Shown: positions 16,808-25,321 of the stretch, piece after piece | Position numbering within the stretch: the first letter of the stretch is position 1 | Layout: the number at the start of each line of letters is the position of its first letter | Assembly: GCF_001940455.1 (NCBI RefSeq) | Contig: NZ_MKQR01000009.1 | Span: forward strand, 305,308-369,307 | Length of the DNA stretch: 64,000 nt | Source of the DNA: Actinokineospora bangkokensis | GTDB lineage: Bacteria; Actinomycetota; Actinomycetes; Mycobacteriales; Pseudonocardiaceae | Reading direction: 5' to 3' | The notes under the pieces: model-generated | The model's database searches: none | Told to the model about the DNA's origin: nothing | The model's input: the letters and a program-made list of their open reading frames with translations, nothing else | Made by a program: the position numbers and the translations under genes

Positions 16808-18790
16808 CTACCGCCTCCGGTCGACCGACAGGTCCGCCACCTCGGCCAGGACCGCCGTGTGCTGGTTGGGCCCCAGACCGTCCAAGTAGGACTTGGCCAG
16901 CGCCACCTCCGCCTCGGCGTGCTCAACGGCGCGCTTCACCGCGCCCGTCTCGTCGAGCACGTCCCGCAGCTGCGGGTAGGCCTGCTCCGGGGGCAGGGTG
17001 CCGCTCAGCGCCGCCGCGACCCTGGCCCGCTGCTCCGCGGTGCCGGTCTCGTGCGCCAGCAGCACGGGGTAGGTCGGCCGCAGGTTGCGCAGGTCGCTCA
17101 GCGCCGACTTGCCCGCGGTGGCCGAGTCCGACAGGTAGGGGAGCAGGTCGTCGTGCATCTGGAACGCCAGGCCAAGGTGGTCGGCGTACCGGCCGATCGC
17201 GTCGACGACCTCCGGGGCCGCGCCGCCGAGCAGCGCGCCCGCCCGGCACGCGCCGCGGAACAGCGCGCCCGTCTTCAGCGCGATCATCGCGAGGTAGTCG
17301 GCCAGCGGCCGGTCCGGGTCGGCGGCCATCGCGCCCTCCAGCGCCTGGCCGCGGCAGACGTCGACACCGGCGGCGGAGATCTCCCGCACGGCGGCCAGCG
17401 CGGCGGCCTCGGGCACGCCGCGCTGGACGCACTCGGCCACCGAGCCGAAGGTGCGCAGCATCAGCGCGTCCCCGGTGGCGATCGCGTCCGGGACGCCGAA
17501 GCGGTGCTGCACCGACGGCTTGCCCCGCCGGGTGTCGTCGCCGTCGATCACGTCGTCGTGCACCAGCGACCCGACGTGCAGGTACTCCACGGCCAGGGCG
17601 GCGGGCACGACCCGCTCGACCGCGCCGCCCACGGCCCCCGCCGCGGCGGCGAGCAGCAGCGGGCGCAGCAGCTTGCCCGGGGTGAGCAGGGCGTACCGGG
17701 AGATGCCCAGCACCGGGTCGGTGTGCTCCGGCCACGCCCGGTGCAGCGCCTCGCGCAGGCGGGTGACGGTGGCCTCGGCGGCGGGGGACAGGCCCCGGCG
17801 GGTGTGCTCGGAGATCAACGCGATCGCCGCGTCGTTGGCCTCGCGCGTGCCCACCGTGACCCGCACGCCCATGCCGTCCACCTCGCTCACGGCCACGCCG
17901 TTGTCCGCCAGGTGGCGCACCAGGTCGGCGCTGCGGTCGCCGAGGGGCAGCCAGAGGTAGTTGCCCGCGCTGGGCGGCACGGGCAGCCCCCGGTCGAGCA
18001 GGGCCGCCCGCACCCGGTCGCGCTCGACGCGGACGGCCGCGCACTGGGCGCGCATCTGCTCCTCGGCGGCCAGCGCCGCCGCGGCCGCCGCCTGGGCGAC
18101 CGTGCTCACCCGGTAGAACGGCGTCGTCTCCCGCACCCGGGCCGCCACCGGCTCGGCCGCGACCAGGTACCCCACGCGCAACCCCAGCAGGCCGTGCGAC
18201 TGGGAGAACGTGCGCACGACGACCACCCGGTCGTCCACGCCGCGCAGCGCCACCGCGTCGGCGACCTCGGCCCGGTCCGCGAACTCCCGGTACGCCTCGT
18301 CCACGATGAGCAGCACGTGCTCCGGCAGCGCGTCGAGCAGCCCGCGCAGCCGGTCGTGGTCCAGCACCGATCCCGTGGGGTCGTTCGGGTTGGACAGCAG
18401 CACCGCCGCCGTGCGCGGCGTGACGGCGGCGGCCAGCGCCTCGACGTCGGTGGCGTACCCGTCGGCCAGGGGGACCGGGACGGGGGTGGCGCCGGAGTTC
18501 CGGATCATCCTCGGATACCCCCACGACGCCGGGACGGCGTGCACGACCTCCCCGCCGGGGCCCGCGACCGCGTCCAGCAGCTGCTGGAGGACCGCGCCGG
18601 AACCGGCGCCGACGACCACGTCGGCGGCGGGCACGGCGAGGTGGTCGGCGATGGCGCCGGTGAGCCCGTCGGCGAGCGCGTCGAGGGCCAGGTTCGGGTG
18701 GTCGGCGGCGTGGATGACCGCCTCCCGGACACCGGGCAGGGGCGGCGCGAAGTGCTCGTTGCGGGACAGCTGGTGGACGATGCGCGGCAC
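16808..18790 (-). CDS. Fusion: degenerate HisC-like aminotransferase domain + polyprenyl diphosphate synthase
   Basis: A 660-residue protein. Residues 1 to about 330 are a HisC-like domain, clearly paralogous to the protein at 8563-9558 ('RIVHQLSRNE', 'VDEAYREFAD'). The PLP lysine is replaced: the site reads 'FSQSHGLLGLRVGY' with Gln197 (codon CAG at 18200-18202), and NPNNPTG has become 'NPNDPTG'. From about residue 335 a trans-polyprenyl synthase begins, with the first Asp-rich motif 'DDVID' at 412-416 and the second region 'FQMHDDLLPY' around 547-548. Small residues before the first motif ('HVGSLVHDD') suggest a C20 or longer product. No in-frame start or stop separates the halves. GTG 18790 has GGGGAG 6 bases upstream. 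It heads the coupled operon with UbiA and FAD genes. Confidence 0.88.
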   Translation of the reverse strand: MPRIVHQLSRNEHFAPPLPGVREAVIHAADHPNLALDALADGLTGAIADHLAVPAADVVVGAGSGAVLQQLLDAVAGPGGEVVHAVPASWGYPRMIRNSGATPVPVPLADGYATDVEALAAAVTPRTAAVLLSNPNDPTGSVLDHDRLRGLLDALPEHVLLIVDEAYREFADRAEVADAVALRGVDDRVVVVRTFSQSHGLLGLRVGYLVAAEPVAARVRETTPFYRVSTVAQAAAAAALAAEEQMRAQCAAVRVERDRVRAALLDRGLPVPPSAGNYLWLPLGDRSADLVRHLADNGVAVSEVDGMGVRVTVGTREANDAAIALISEHTRRGLSPAAEATVTRLREALHRAWPEHTDPVLGISRYALLTPGKLLRPLLLAAAAGAVGGAVERVVPAALAVEYLHVGSLVHDDVIDGDDTRRGKPSVQHRFGVPDAIATGDALMLRTFGSVAECVQRGVPEAAALAAVREISAAGVDVCRGQALEGAMAADPDRPLADYLAMIALKTGALFRGACRAGALLGGAAPEVVDAIGRYADHLGLAFQMHDDLLPYLSDSATAGKSALSDLRNLRPTYPVLLAHETGTAEQRARVAAALSGTLPPEQAYPQLRDVLDETGAVKRAVEHAEAEVALAKSYLDGLGPNQHTAVLAEVADLSVDRRR

Positions 18791-19050
18791 GCTCTGCTCC
18801 CCGTTCACCGGTCGGGCACCGGGTCGCTTGACTGGTCCGGACCACCATCGCCCGGGGGCGCGCGGCGGCGGGAGGGTGGGCGCGGCGATGCTGGAAGAAG
18901 GTCCACCTCGACCACCTGCTTGTCGCAACGGCCGACCACGCGCCGTTCCCAGGTCCGCCCGTCCGGGTGACGCGCGTCCGGCGCGGGCGCGGTCGGGGTT
19001 GTCGTGGCGCGGTGCGAGACTGGGGCCGTCGCGTGTGGAGGGAGTGTGCT

Positions 19051-20670
19051 GTGGAGACCCTGGTGCTGCTGTGCGTCCTGGCGGGCTCGCTGGGCCTGAC
19101 CGCGGTCGCGCGGCGCTTCGAGCTGTCGGCGCCGCTGCTGATCACCGTGGTGGCGCTGGCCGTGGCGGCGGTCCCCGGGGTGCCCAGGGTCGACCTGGAA
19201 CCGGAGCTGATCCTCACCGCCGTGCTGCCGCCGCTGCTGTACTCGACCTCGGTGGACAGCTCGGTCGCGCACTTCAAGGCCAACCTGCGCCCGATCATCT
19301 CGCTGGGCGTGGTGCTGGTCGTGCTGACCGCGTTCGCCACCGCGTTCGTGGTGCGCCTGCTGCTCCCGGGGATGCCGTGGGCCTCGGCGCTGGTGCTCGG
19401 CGCGGTGGTGTCCCCGCCGGACGCGGTGACAGCGGTGGCCATCGGCCGCAAGCTGGGCCTGCCGCGCCAGGTGATGTCGATCCTCACCGGGGAGAGCCTG
19501 GTCAACGACGCCGCCGCGCTGACCCTGTACAAGGTCGCGCTGGCCGCCGTCGCGGGCACCGCGGCGACCCTGCCGCACGGGCTGGCCGTGTTCGCGGTGG
19601 CCGCCGTGCTCGGCATCGCGGTGGGCCTGGCGATCGGCGTGGTGGTGACGGTGGTCCGCGCCCGGCTCGACGACCCGCTGGTCGAGTCCGCGTTCGGCAT
19701 CTTCGTCCCGTTCGCGGCCTACCTCGCCGCCGAGCACCTGCACCCGTTCGGCCCGGGGTTCAGCGGCTCGGGCGTGCTGGCGGTGGTCACCGCGGGCCTG
19801 TGCATCGGCCACCGCTCCCTCTACGCCTCGGCCGCCACCCGGATGCAGGACCGCACCGTCTGGTCGGCCATCGACGTCGTGCTGGAGGGGTTCGTCTTCG
19901 CGCTGATGGGCTTGCAGCTGCCGGTGGTCCTGGAAGGCGCGGACGCCGCGGGCGAGGACAACCTGCTGCTCGCCGTCACCGCGGGCGTGGTGCTGCTGGC
20001 GGTGATGTTCCTGCGCATCCCGGCGGTGTTCCTGTTCACCGCGCTGCCGCTGGCCGCCCGCCTGTCCGGCCGCGACCGGCGCAGACCGCCCTGGCAGTCG
20101 GTGGCGGTGGTGTCCTGGACGGGCATGCGCGGCGTCGTCACCCTCGCCGCGGCCGCGGGCGTCCCCGAGGGCACACCGGGGCGCGAGGAGATCCAGCTCT
20201 GCGCCTTCGCCGTGGCGGTCGGCACCGTGCTCGTCCAGGGCCTGACCCTGCCACCGCTCATCCGCTTCCTCGGCGTCCGCGACCCCGGTGAGGCCGCCCG
20301 CGACCGCGCGGAGGAGGAGGCCGCGCGCGAGGTGGCCCGCCACGCCGTGCAGGACCGCCTGCGCGAGCTGGTCGAGGCCAAGCTCACCGCCCCCGGCGTC
20401 GGCCCCGAGCAGGCCGAGCGGCTGCGGCGCAAGGTCGAGTGGATGATGGACAACCGCGACCGCTTCGCCAAGGCCGCCGCGTCCCTGTCGACCGAGGAGG
20501 AGGGCGCCGACGTCCGCGCCAGGATGGGCGCCTTTCGCCGCGAGGTCCTGGCCACCCAGCGCGCGGTCGTGCTGCGGGAGAACCGCGAGGGCAGGCTGGA
20601 CGACGAGGTGCTGCGCAAGGTGCTCGAACAGCTCGACGTCGACGAACTGGCCTCAGCCGCCCGCACCTGA
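19051..20670 (+). CDS. CPA1-type Na+/H+ antiporter
   Basis: A 539-residue membrane antiporter with 11-12 hydrophobic helices in residues 1 to about 400. The ion-binding segments are recognisable: 'GAVVSPPDAVTAVAIGR' and 'GESLVNDAAALTLYKVAL' with the conserved ND pair, plus 'SWTGMRGVVTLAAA' near the end of the domain. A charged cytosolic tail of about 130 residues follows. GTG 19051 has GGAGGGA upstream. It exchanges monovalent cations for protons at the cell membrane and has no obvious tie to the neighbouring cluster. Its last 18 bases overlap the convergent WYL regulator gene. Confidence 0.88.
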   Translation: METLVLLCVLAGSLGLTAVARRFELSAPLLITVVALAVAAVPGVPRVDLEPELILTAVLPPLLYSTSVDSSVAHFKANLRPIISLGVVLVVLTAFATAFVVRLLLPGMPWASALVLGAVVSPPDAVTAVAIGRKLGLPRQVMSILTGESLVNDAAALTLYKVALAAVAGTAATLPHGLAVFAVAAVLGIAVGLAIGVVVTVVRARLDDPLVESAFGIFVPFAAYLAAEHLHPFGPGFSGSGVLAVVTAGLCIGHRSLYASAATRMQDRTVWSAIDVVLEGFVFALMGLQLPVVLEGADAAGEDNLLLAVTAGVVLLAVMFLRIPAVFLFTALPLAARLSGRDRRRPPWQSVAVVSWTGMRGVVTLAAAAGVPEGTPGREEIQLCAFAVAVGTVLVQGLTLPPLIRFLGVRDPGEAARDRAEEEAAREVARHAVQDRLRELVEAKLTAPGVGPEQAERLRRKVEWMMDNRDRFAKAAASLSTEEEGADVRARMGAFRREVLATQRAVVLRENREGRLDDEVLRKVLEQLDVDELASAART

Positions 20671-21630
20671 CCGCCCGTCGCGCCCGGGGGTCAGGCGCGC
20701 CCCGAACGCGGCGCAGGCGGCCCGGAACTCGGCGGGCTCGTCGACGGAGAAGTCCGCGTCGAGGAACGCCAGGGGGAGCAGCAACCACTGCCACGAGTCC
20801 AGGCGCAGCACCGCCCGCGTCCGCCGGGCCCCGAGGCTGGTCAGCTCGACGTCCTGGTGGCGCAGGGCGTCCGCGACCCGCTCCACCGGGGCCTCGACGG
20901 TCAGCACCACGCGCGTCCGCTCCTTGTTCAACCCCGCGCGCAGGTAGTCGATGCCGCTGTCGGCGGGCAGGGGGCGCGGGGTGAACCCGCGCCCGGTGTC
21001 CGCGACGCCGCTGACGCGGTCGGTGCGGAAGACCCGCCAGTCCTGCCGGTCGGTGTCCCAACCGAGCAGGTACCAGCGCAGGTGCCGGTGCAGCTGCCGG
21101 TGCGGCTCGACCCGGCGGCGGCTGCTCCGCCCGGACACCGAGGTGTAGTCGAAGGACACGACGTGCCCGGCGTGGATGGCGTCCGCCAGGGCGCCGACGG
21201 CCGCCACGTTCGTGCTGGGCGCCGGGGTCCGCTCGGCCTCCAGCGCCCCGCGCAGGGCCGCGGCCCGGGGGCGCAGCCGCTTGGGCAGGTACTGGTCGAC
21301 CTTGCCGTGCGCGCGGGCCGCCGCGTCGTCCAGGCTGCCCTCGACCGCCGTCCCGGTCGCGGCGAGGGTGGCGAGGGCGAGCAGGGTGGCGACGGCCTCG
21401 TCGTCGTCGAGCAGGAGCGGGGGCAGGGCGCGGCCCGCCGCGAGCCGGTAGTACCCGCCCGGCCCCGGCTGGGTCTCGACCGGGTACCCGTAGCCGCGCA
21501 ACCGGTCCACGTCCCGGCGCAGCGTGCGCGGGGTCACCGACAGCCGGGTCGCCAGCTCCGCGCCCGAGAACGCCCGGCCCGTCTGCAACACCGCGAGCAG
21601 GGCCAGCACCCGTCCCATCACGTCGGCCAC
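20653..21630 (-). CDS. WYL-domain transcriptional regulator (YafY/DeoR-like)
   Basis: A regulator of about 325 residues. An N-terminal winged helix ('FSGAELATRLSVTPRTLRRDVDRL', listed here in two parts: FSGAELATRL and SVTPRTLRRDVDRL) is followed by a WYL domain around residues 135-215, with the hallmark seen as 'LRWYLLGWD'. A WCX-type C-terminal extension follows. WYL proteins often sense DNA damage signals or nucleotides. It is divergent from the UvrA-like gene across only about 60 bases, so it probably controls it. The start could be GTG 21630, GTG 21645 or ATG 21618; none has a clear Shine-Dalgarno site. Confidence 0.82.
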   Translation of the reverse strand: MADVMGRVLALLAVLQTGRAFSGAELATRLSVTPRTLRRDVDRLRGYGYPVETQPGPGGYYRLAAGRALPPLLLDDDEAVATLLALATLAATGTAVEGSLDDAAARAHGKVDQYLPKRLRPRAAALRGALEAERTPAPSTNVAAVGALADAIHAGHVVSFDYTSVSGRSSRRRVEPHRQLHRHLRWYLLGWDTDRQDWRVFRTDRVSGVADTGRGFTPRPLPADSGIDYLRAGLNKERTRVVLTVEAPVERVADALRHQDVELTSLGARRTRAVLRLDSWQWLLLPLAFLDADFSVDEPAEFRAACAAFGARLTPGRDGRSGAGG

Positions 21631-21692
21631 GCCCCGAGTGTGCACCAGGACGCGGACACTTTGTGGCCACGTCTGGTCCTAGCTTCGCCGTC

Positions 21693-23927
21693 ATGCAGAA
21701 GACCGCCATGGAGAAGATCAGCATCCGCGGCGCCCGCACCCACAACCTCGCGGGCCTGGACCTCGACCTGCCCCGGGGCGCGGTGGTGGTGTTCGTGGGC
21801 GTGTCGGGGTCGGGCAAGTCGTCGCTGGTGTTCGACACCATCGCCGCCGAGGCCGGGTACCAGCTCACCGAGACGTTCCCGCCGTTCACCCGCAACCGGT
21901 TGCCGAAGTGGACCCGGCCGCGGGTCGACCGGGTCGAGGGCCTGTCGCCGGTGGTGGTCGTCGACCAGCGGCGCCTGGGCGGCAACGCCCGCTCCACCGT
22001 AGGCACCGCCACCGACGCCTGGACCTACCTGCGGCTGCTGTTCTCCCGGGTAGCCACCCCGCACGTCGGGGAGTCGAACCACTTCTCCTTCAACGAGCCC
22101 GCGGGGATGTGCCCGACCTGCTCGGGGCTCGGCGAGGTGGTCACCAGCGCCGTCGACCGCTTCCTGGACCTGGACAGGTCGCTGGCGGGTGGCGCGATCC
22201 TGCTGCCGGGGTTCGGCAACGGCGGCTACTGGTACTCCCAGTACGCCGACATCGGCGCGTTCGAGGCGACCACACCCCTGCGGGACTGGACCGAGGACGA
22301 GCGCCAAGCCCTGCTGCACGGCGGCGAGCGCGCCGCGGCCCTCGGCGCCAAGTCGGACTACGAGGGCGTGGTGGAGCGCTTCGAGCGCGTCTACCTGCGC
22401 ACCACCGACAACCTGTCCGACCGCAAGAAGGAGGCCCTGGCCCGGTTCACCCGGTCGTCGACCTGCCCGGAGTGCGCGGGCGACCGCCTCAACGCGGCCA
22501 GCCGGTCGGCGACGCTGCTGGGGCGCACGATCGGGGAACTGGCCCGCGTGGAGATCAGCGAGCTGGCCGGGTTCGTCACCGGGATCACCGAACCCGCGGT
22601 GGCGCCGGTCGTGGGGCTGCTCAAGGACCGGCTCGACGCCATGGTGGCGATCGGCCTGGGCTACCTGCACCTCGGGCGCGGCACCACCACGCTCTCCGGC
22701 GGCGAGTCGCAGCGGGTGAAGACGGTCAAGCACCTGGGCAGCAGCCTCGTGCAGCTGCTGTACGTGTTCGACGAGCCCACCGCGGGCCTGCACGCGCAGG
22801 ACGTGCCCGCGGTGGTGGCGCTGCTGGAGCGGTTGCGGGACAAGGGGAACACCGTGCTGGTCGTCGAGCACGACCCGGTGGTGATGGCCGCGGCGGACCA
22901 GGTCGTCGAGATCGGCCCGTCCGCCGGGGACGCGGGTGGGCGGCTGGTGTTCCAGGGCCCGTACGCGGACCTGCTGCGGGCGGGCACCCCGACGGCGGCG
23001 ACCCTCACCGAGCCGCGCCCCACCACCGGCGCCCCGCGCACGCCGACGGGGTGGATCACCGTCGAGGGCGCCACGCGCAACAACCTCCGCAACGTCACCG
23101 CCCGCATCCCCACCGGGGTGATGACGGTGCTGACCGGTGTGGCGGGGTCGGGCAAGTCGAGCCTGGCCGCGGAACTCGTGGCCCGGCACGACGCGGTGGT
23201 GGTCGACCAGCGGCCGGTGAGCGCCAACCGCCGCTCGACCCCCATCACCTACACCGGCGTCGCGCCCGCCATCCGCAAGCTGTTCGCCAAGCGCAACGGC
23301 GTGCCCGCGGGCCTGTTCAGCGCGAACTCGGCGGGCGCCTGCCAGGAGTGCAAGGGGGCGGGCGTCCGGTACGTGGACCTCGCCTTCCTCGAAGGCCAGG
23401 AGACCGAGTGCGAGGCCTGCCACGGGCGCCGCTTCACCCCCGAGGTGCTGGCGCTGACCGTGGACGGCCTGTCGATCGCGGACGTGGACGAACTCACCAT
23501 CGCCGAGGCCATCGACCGGTTCCAGGACCCCGCCATCACCGGCGCGCTGCACCACCTCGCCCGGGTGGGGCTGGGGCACCTCGGCCTGGGCAGGCCGCTG
23601 TCGACGCTCTCGGGGGGCGAGTGCCAGCGGGTGAAGATCGCCAAGGAGCTGCGCGGGACGACCGGCCCCGCGCTGCACGTGCTCGACGAGCCCACCACCG
23701 GCCTGCACCTGCGCGACGTCGACACCCTGCTGGCCGCCGTGGACGACCTCATCGCCGACGGGCACACCGCGGTGGTCATCGAGCACAACACCGATGTGGT
23801 GCGCCGTGCCGACTGGCTCATCGACCTGGGGCCGGGGCCGGGCAGGCACGGCGGGCGGGTCATCTACGAGGGTCCGGTGGCGGGCATCTCGGGCACCCCG
23901 ACCGCGCGCGCCCTGCACGGCGGGTGA
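21693..23927 (+). CDS. UvrA-like ABC ATPase lacking the UvrB-binding insert (UvrA2/DrrC type)
   Basis: A 744-residue tandem ATPase, about 200 residues shorter than UvrA. Each half has a Walker A ('GVSGSGKSS' and 'GVAGSGKSS'), a signature ('LSGGESQRVK', 'LSGGECQRVK') and a Walker B with 'DEPT'. Zinc-finger cysteines are visible as 'CPTCSGLGEV', 'CPECAGDRL', 'CQECKG' and 'CEACHGRRF'. The missing region corresponds to the UvrB-binding domain, as in the UvrA2 and DrrC groups associated with tolerance to DNA-binding drugs. The start ATG follows TAGCTT by 7 bases, so the mRNA may be leaderless. It is divergent from a WYL regulator. Confidence 0.88.
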   Translation: MQKTAMEKISIRGARTHNLAGLDLDLPRGAVVVFVGVSGSGKSSLVFDTIAAEAGYQLTETFPPFTRNRLPKWTRPRVDRVEGLSPVVVVDQRRLGGNARSTVGTATDAWTYLRLLFSRVATPHVGESNHFSFNEPAGMCPTCSGLGEVVTSAVDRFLDLDRSLAGGAILLPGFGNGGYWYSQYADIGAFEATTPLRDWTEDERQALLHGGERAAALGAKSDYEGVVERFERVYLRTTDNLSDRKKEALARFTRSSTCPECAGDRLNAASRSATLLGRTIGELARVEISELAGFVTGITEPAVAPVVGLLKDRLDAMVAIGLGYLHLGRGTTTLSGGESQRVKTVKHLGSSLVQLLYVFDEPTAGLHAQDVPAVVALLERLRDKGNTVLVVEHDPVVMAAADQVVEIGPSAGDAGGRLVFQGPYADLLRAGTPTAATLTEPRPTTGAPRTPTGWITVEGATRNNLRNVTARIPTGVMTVLTGVAGSGKSSLAAELVARHDAVVVDQRPVSANRRSTPITYTGVAPAIRKLFAKRNGVPAGLFSANSAGACQECKGAGVRYVDLAFLEGQETECEACHGRRFTPEVLALTVDGLSIADVDELTIAEAIDRFQDPAITGALHHLARVGLGHLGLGRPLSTLSGGECQRVKIAKELRGTTGPALHVLDEPTTGLHLRDVDTLLAAVDDLIADGHTAVVIEHNTDVVRRADWLIDLGPGPGRHGGRVIYEGPVAGISGTPTARALHGG

Positions 23928-23991
23928 GGTGCCGGGGGAGTGGCGGTCGGGTCGCCCGCGCGCTGTCGCCCCACGTCGGGGTGGGGGTGGG

Positions 23992-24378
23992 TCACGAGGT
24001 GCCGGAGCAGGCCTGGAGGAGGGCGTTGGCCTGGTCGGTCTTCTGGCGGAGCCAGTCCACCGGGCTCGCCAGGTCGTCGAGGGTGACCGAGTCCAGGGTG
24101 GCGGCCAGGCGGTCGATCGCCTCGTTGACCGTGGTGTCGGCGGCTTGGCCCGCGAGGCCGGACAGCTTCTCGGCGGCGTTCTGGGTCTGCTCCAGCGCCT
24201 GCTGCGGGTCGACGTCCGGGGTGAAGTCCACGGCGTTCACCGCGTCCAGGCAGACCTGGGCGGTGGTCAGGGACTGGTTGACCTGGGTCGCGGTGTCCGC
24301 GGCCTCCTGCAGGCTGCCGCACGCGGACAGCAGCACCAGGCCCGCGGCGGTGGTGAGGGCGACGATGGTCTTGCGCAC
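23992..24378 (-). CDS. Small lipoprotein, function unknown
   Basis: A 128-residue protein with a lipoprotein signal: a positively charged start, a hydrophobic core and the lipobox 'LLSAC' near residue 20. The mature part is helical and Ala/Gln/Asp-rich with two further cysteines, one near the C-terminus ('LLQACSGTS'), that may pair. GGAGGAG precedes the GTG at 24378. I do not recognise a functional family. It is convergent with the UvrA-like gene and divergent from the OsmC gene. Confidence 0.8.
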   Translation of the reverse strand: MRKTIVALTTAAGLVLLSACGSLQEAADTATQVNQSLTTAQVCLDAVNAVDFTPDVDPQQALEQTQNAAEKLSGLAGQAADTTVNEAIDRLAATLDSVTLDDLASPVDWLRQKTDQANALLQACSGTS

Positions 24379-24694
24379 AGGGCTCTCCTCCGGTCGATGA
24401 CCGAAGGTCTCCCCACCGCCCGAGGCGGCGCCGAGGCCGGGCGGATGTGGATCCACCGTACTGACGACCCGCGGCCGGGGGGTACTCCCCTTCGCACCAC
24501 CCATGATCCGGACGCCGGGGGTCGCTGTCAAGCCAGGACGTCCGCGTCCCACCCGCCGATCCTGTCCACAACGGACGGATGGCGGCGCAAGCCCTTCCAC
24601 AGTGCGGACACCGTTGCCGCCCGCCGCGCGACGTCGGCACGCTCAAGGCCGCGGCCTGCCCACCCGGGCGGCCAAGCCCACCCAGGAGGTACCG
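24379..24694. other. Divergent intergenic region, no gene seen
   Basis: About 315 bases between the lipoprotein and OsmC genes. It must contain both promoters, but I could not pick convincing -35/-10 pairs. It ends with the strong AGGAGGT ribosome site of the OsmC gene. Confidence 0.45.
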
Positions 24695-25213
24695 GTGACC
24701 GCGTCCGCCCAGCAGCTCAACGCCGTCGACATCGCGGCGGTCGGCGCACTCGTCGAGGCCGTCCGCGCCGACCCCGCCCAGGCCCGCACGACCTGGGCGG
24801 CGCACGTCACCTGGGAGGGCGGGTTCCGCTCCGCGGCCAGGGTGCGCCGGTTCGACCCGGTGGCCTCCGACGAGCCGCCCGCCCTCGGTGGTGGGGACAG
24901 CGCCCCCAACCCGGTGGAGCAGCTGCTGGCCGCGCTCGGCAACTGCCTCGCCGTCGGTTACGCGGCCAACGCCACGGTGGCGGGCATCGAGCTGGAGTCG
25001 CTGTCGGTGGACGTGCGCGGCGACGTCGACCTGCGGGTCTTCCTGGGGCTGGCCGAGGGCCACGCCGGGTTCGACGGCATCACCGCCACCGTGCGGCTGG
25101 GCACCGGCGCGTCCCCGGAGCAGGTGGCGGCCCTGCACGAGAAGGTCGTGGCCACCTCCCCGGTCGGGCACACCCTGGGCGCGGCCGTGCCGGTGGACGT
25201 GCGCCTGGCCTGA
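24695..25213 (+). CDS. OsmC family protein
   Basis: A 172-residue OsmC/Ohr-fold protein. The first conserved cysteine is present in 'LAALGNCLAVGYAANA'. The place of the second is 'TSPVGHTLGAAVPV', where classical peroxidases have CPV, so the usual Cys pair is incomplete. Peroxide or organic hydroperoxide reduction by the standard mechanism is therefore doubtful, and it may belong to a subfamily with another role. AGGAGGT lies 5 bases before the GTG. A strong hairpin follows. Confidence 0.82.
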   Translation: MTASAQQLNAVDIAAVGALVEAVRADPAQARTTWAAHVTWEGGFRSAARVRRFDPVASDEPPALGGGDSAPNPVEQLLAALGNCLAVGYAANATVAGIELESLSVDVRGDVDLRVFLGLAEGHAGFDGITATVRLGTGASPEQVAALHEKVVATSPVGHTLGAAVPVDVRLA

Positions 25214-25252
25214 CCCCGTCGGCGGACAGCACGGCTCGGCGGGACAGCCCGG

Positions 25253-25277
25253 CTCGCGGACAGTAGGTGTCCGCGAG
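25253..25277. terminator. Hairpin terminator after the OsmC gene
   Basis: CTCGCGGACA, 5-base loop, TGTCCGCGAG: a perfect 10-pair stem 40 bases after the stop codon. Just before it is a degenerate 17-18-base direct repeat around 'GACAGCACGGCTCGGC'. Confidence 0.65.
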
Positions 25278-25321
25278 CTGTGGCAGGGTGGCCGCGCAGT
25301 CCGCAACGACGAGGAGAACCG

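Noticed and set aside
16923..19700. 925-codon frame spanning the fusion gene and part of the antiporter gene
   Set aside because: Shadow frame; the product is Arg/Pro/Ala-rich and has no domain, while the fusion and antiporter frames contain all motifs.
21618..24400. Very long open frames on both strands over the UvrA-like gene (766 and 830 codons)
   Set aside because: They are out-of-phase shadows of the GC-rich UvrA gene, with Arg/Gly/Pro-rich low-complexity products and no motifs.
25201..25262. Short direct repeats after the OsmC gene as a CRISPR-like or mobile feature
   Set aside because: Only two degenerate units without regular spacers; adjacent hairpin explains the region as a terminator.
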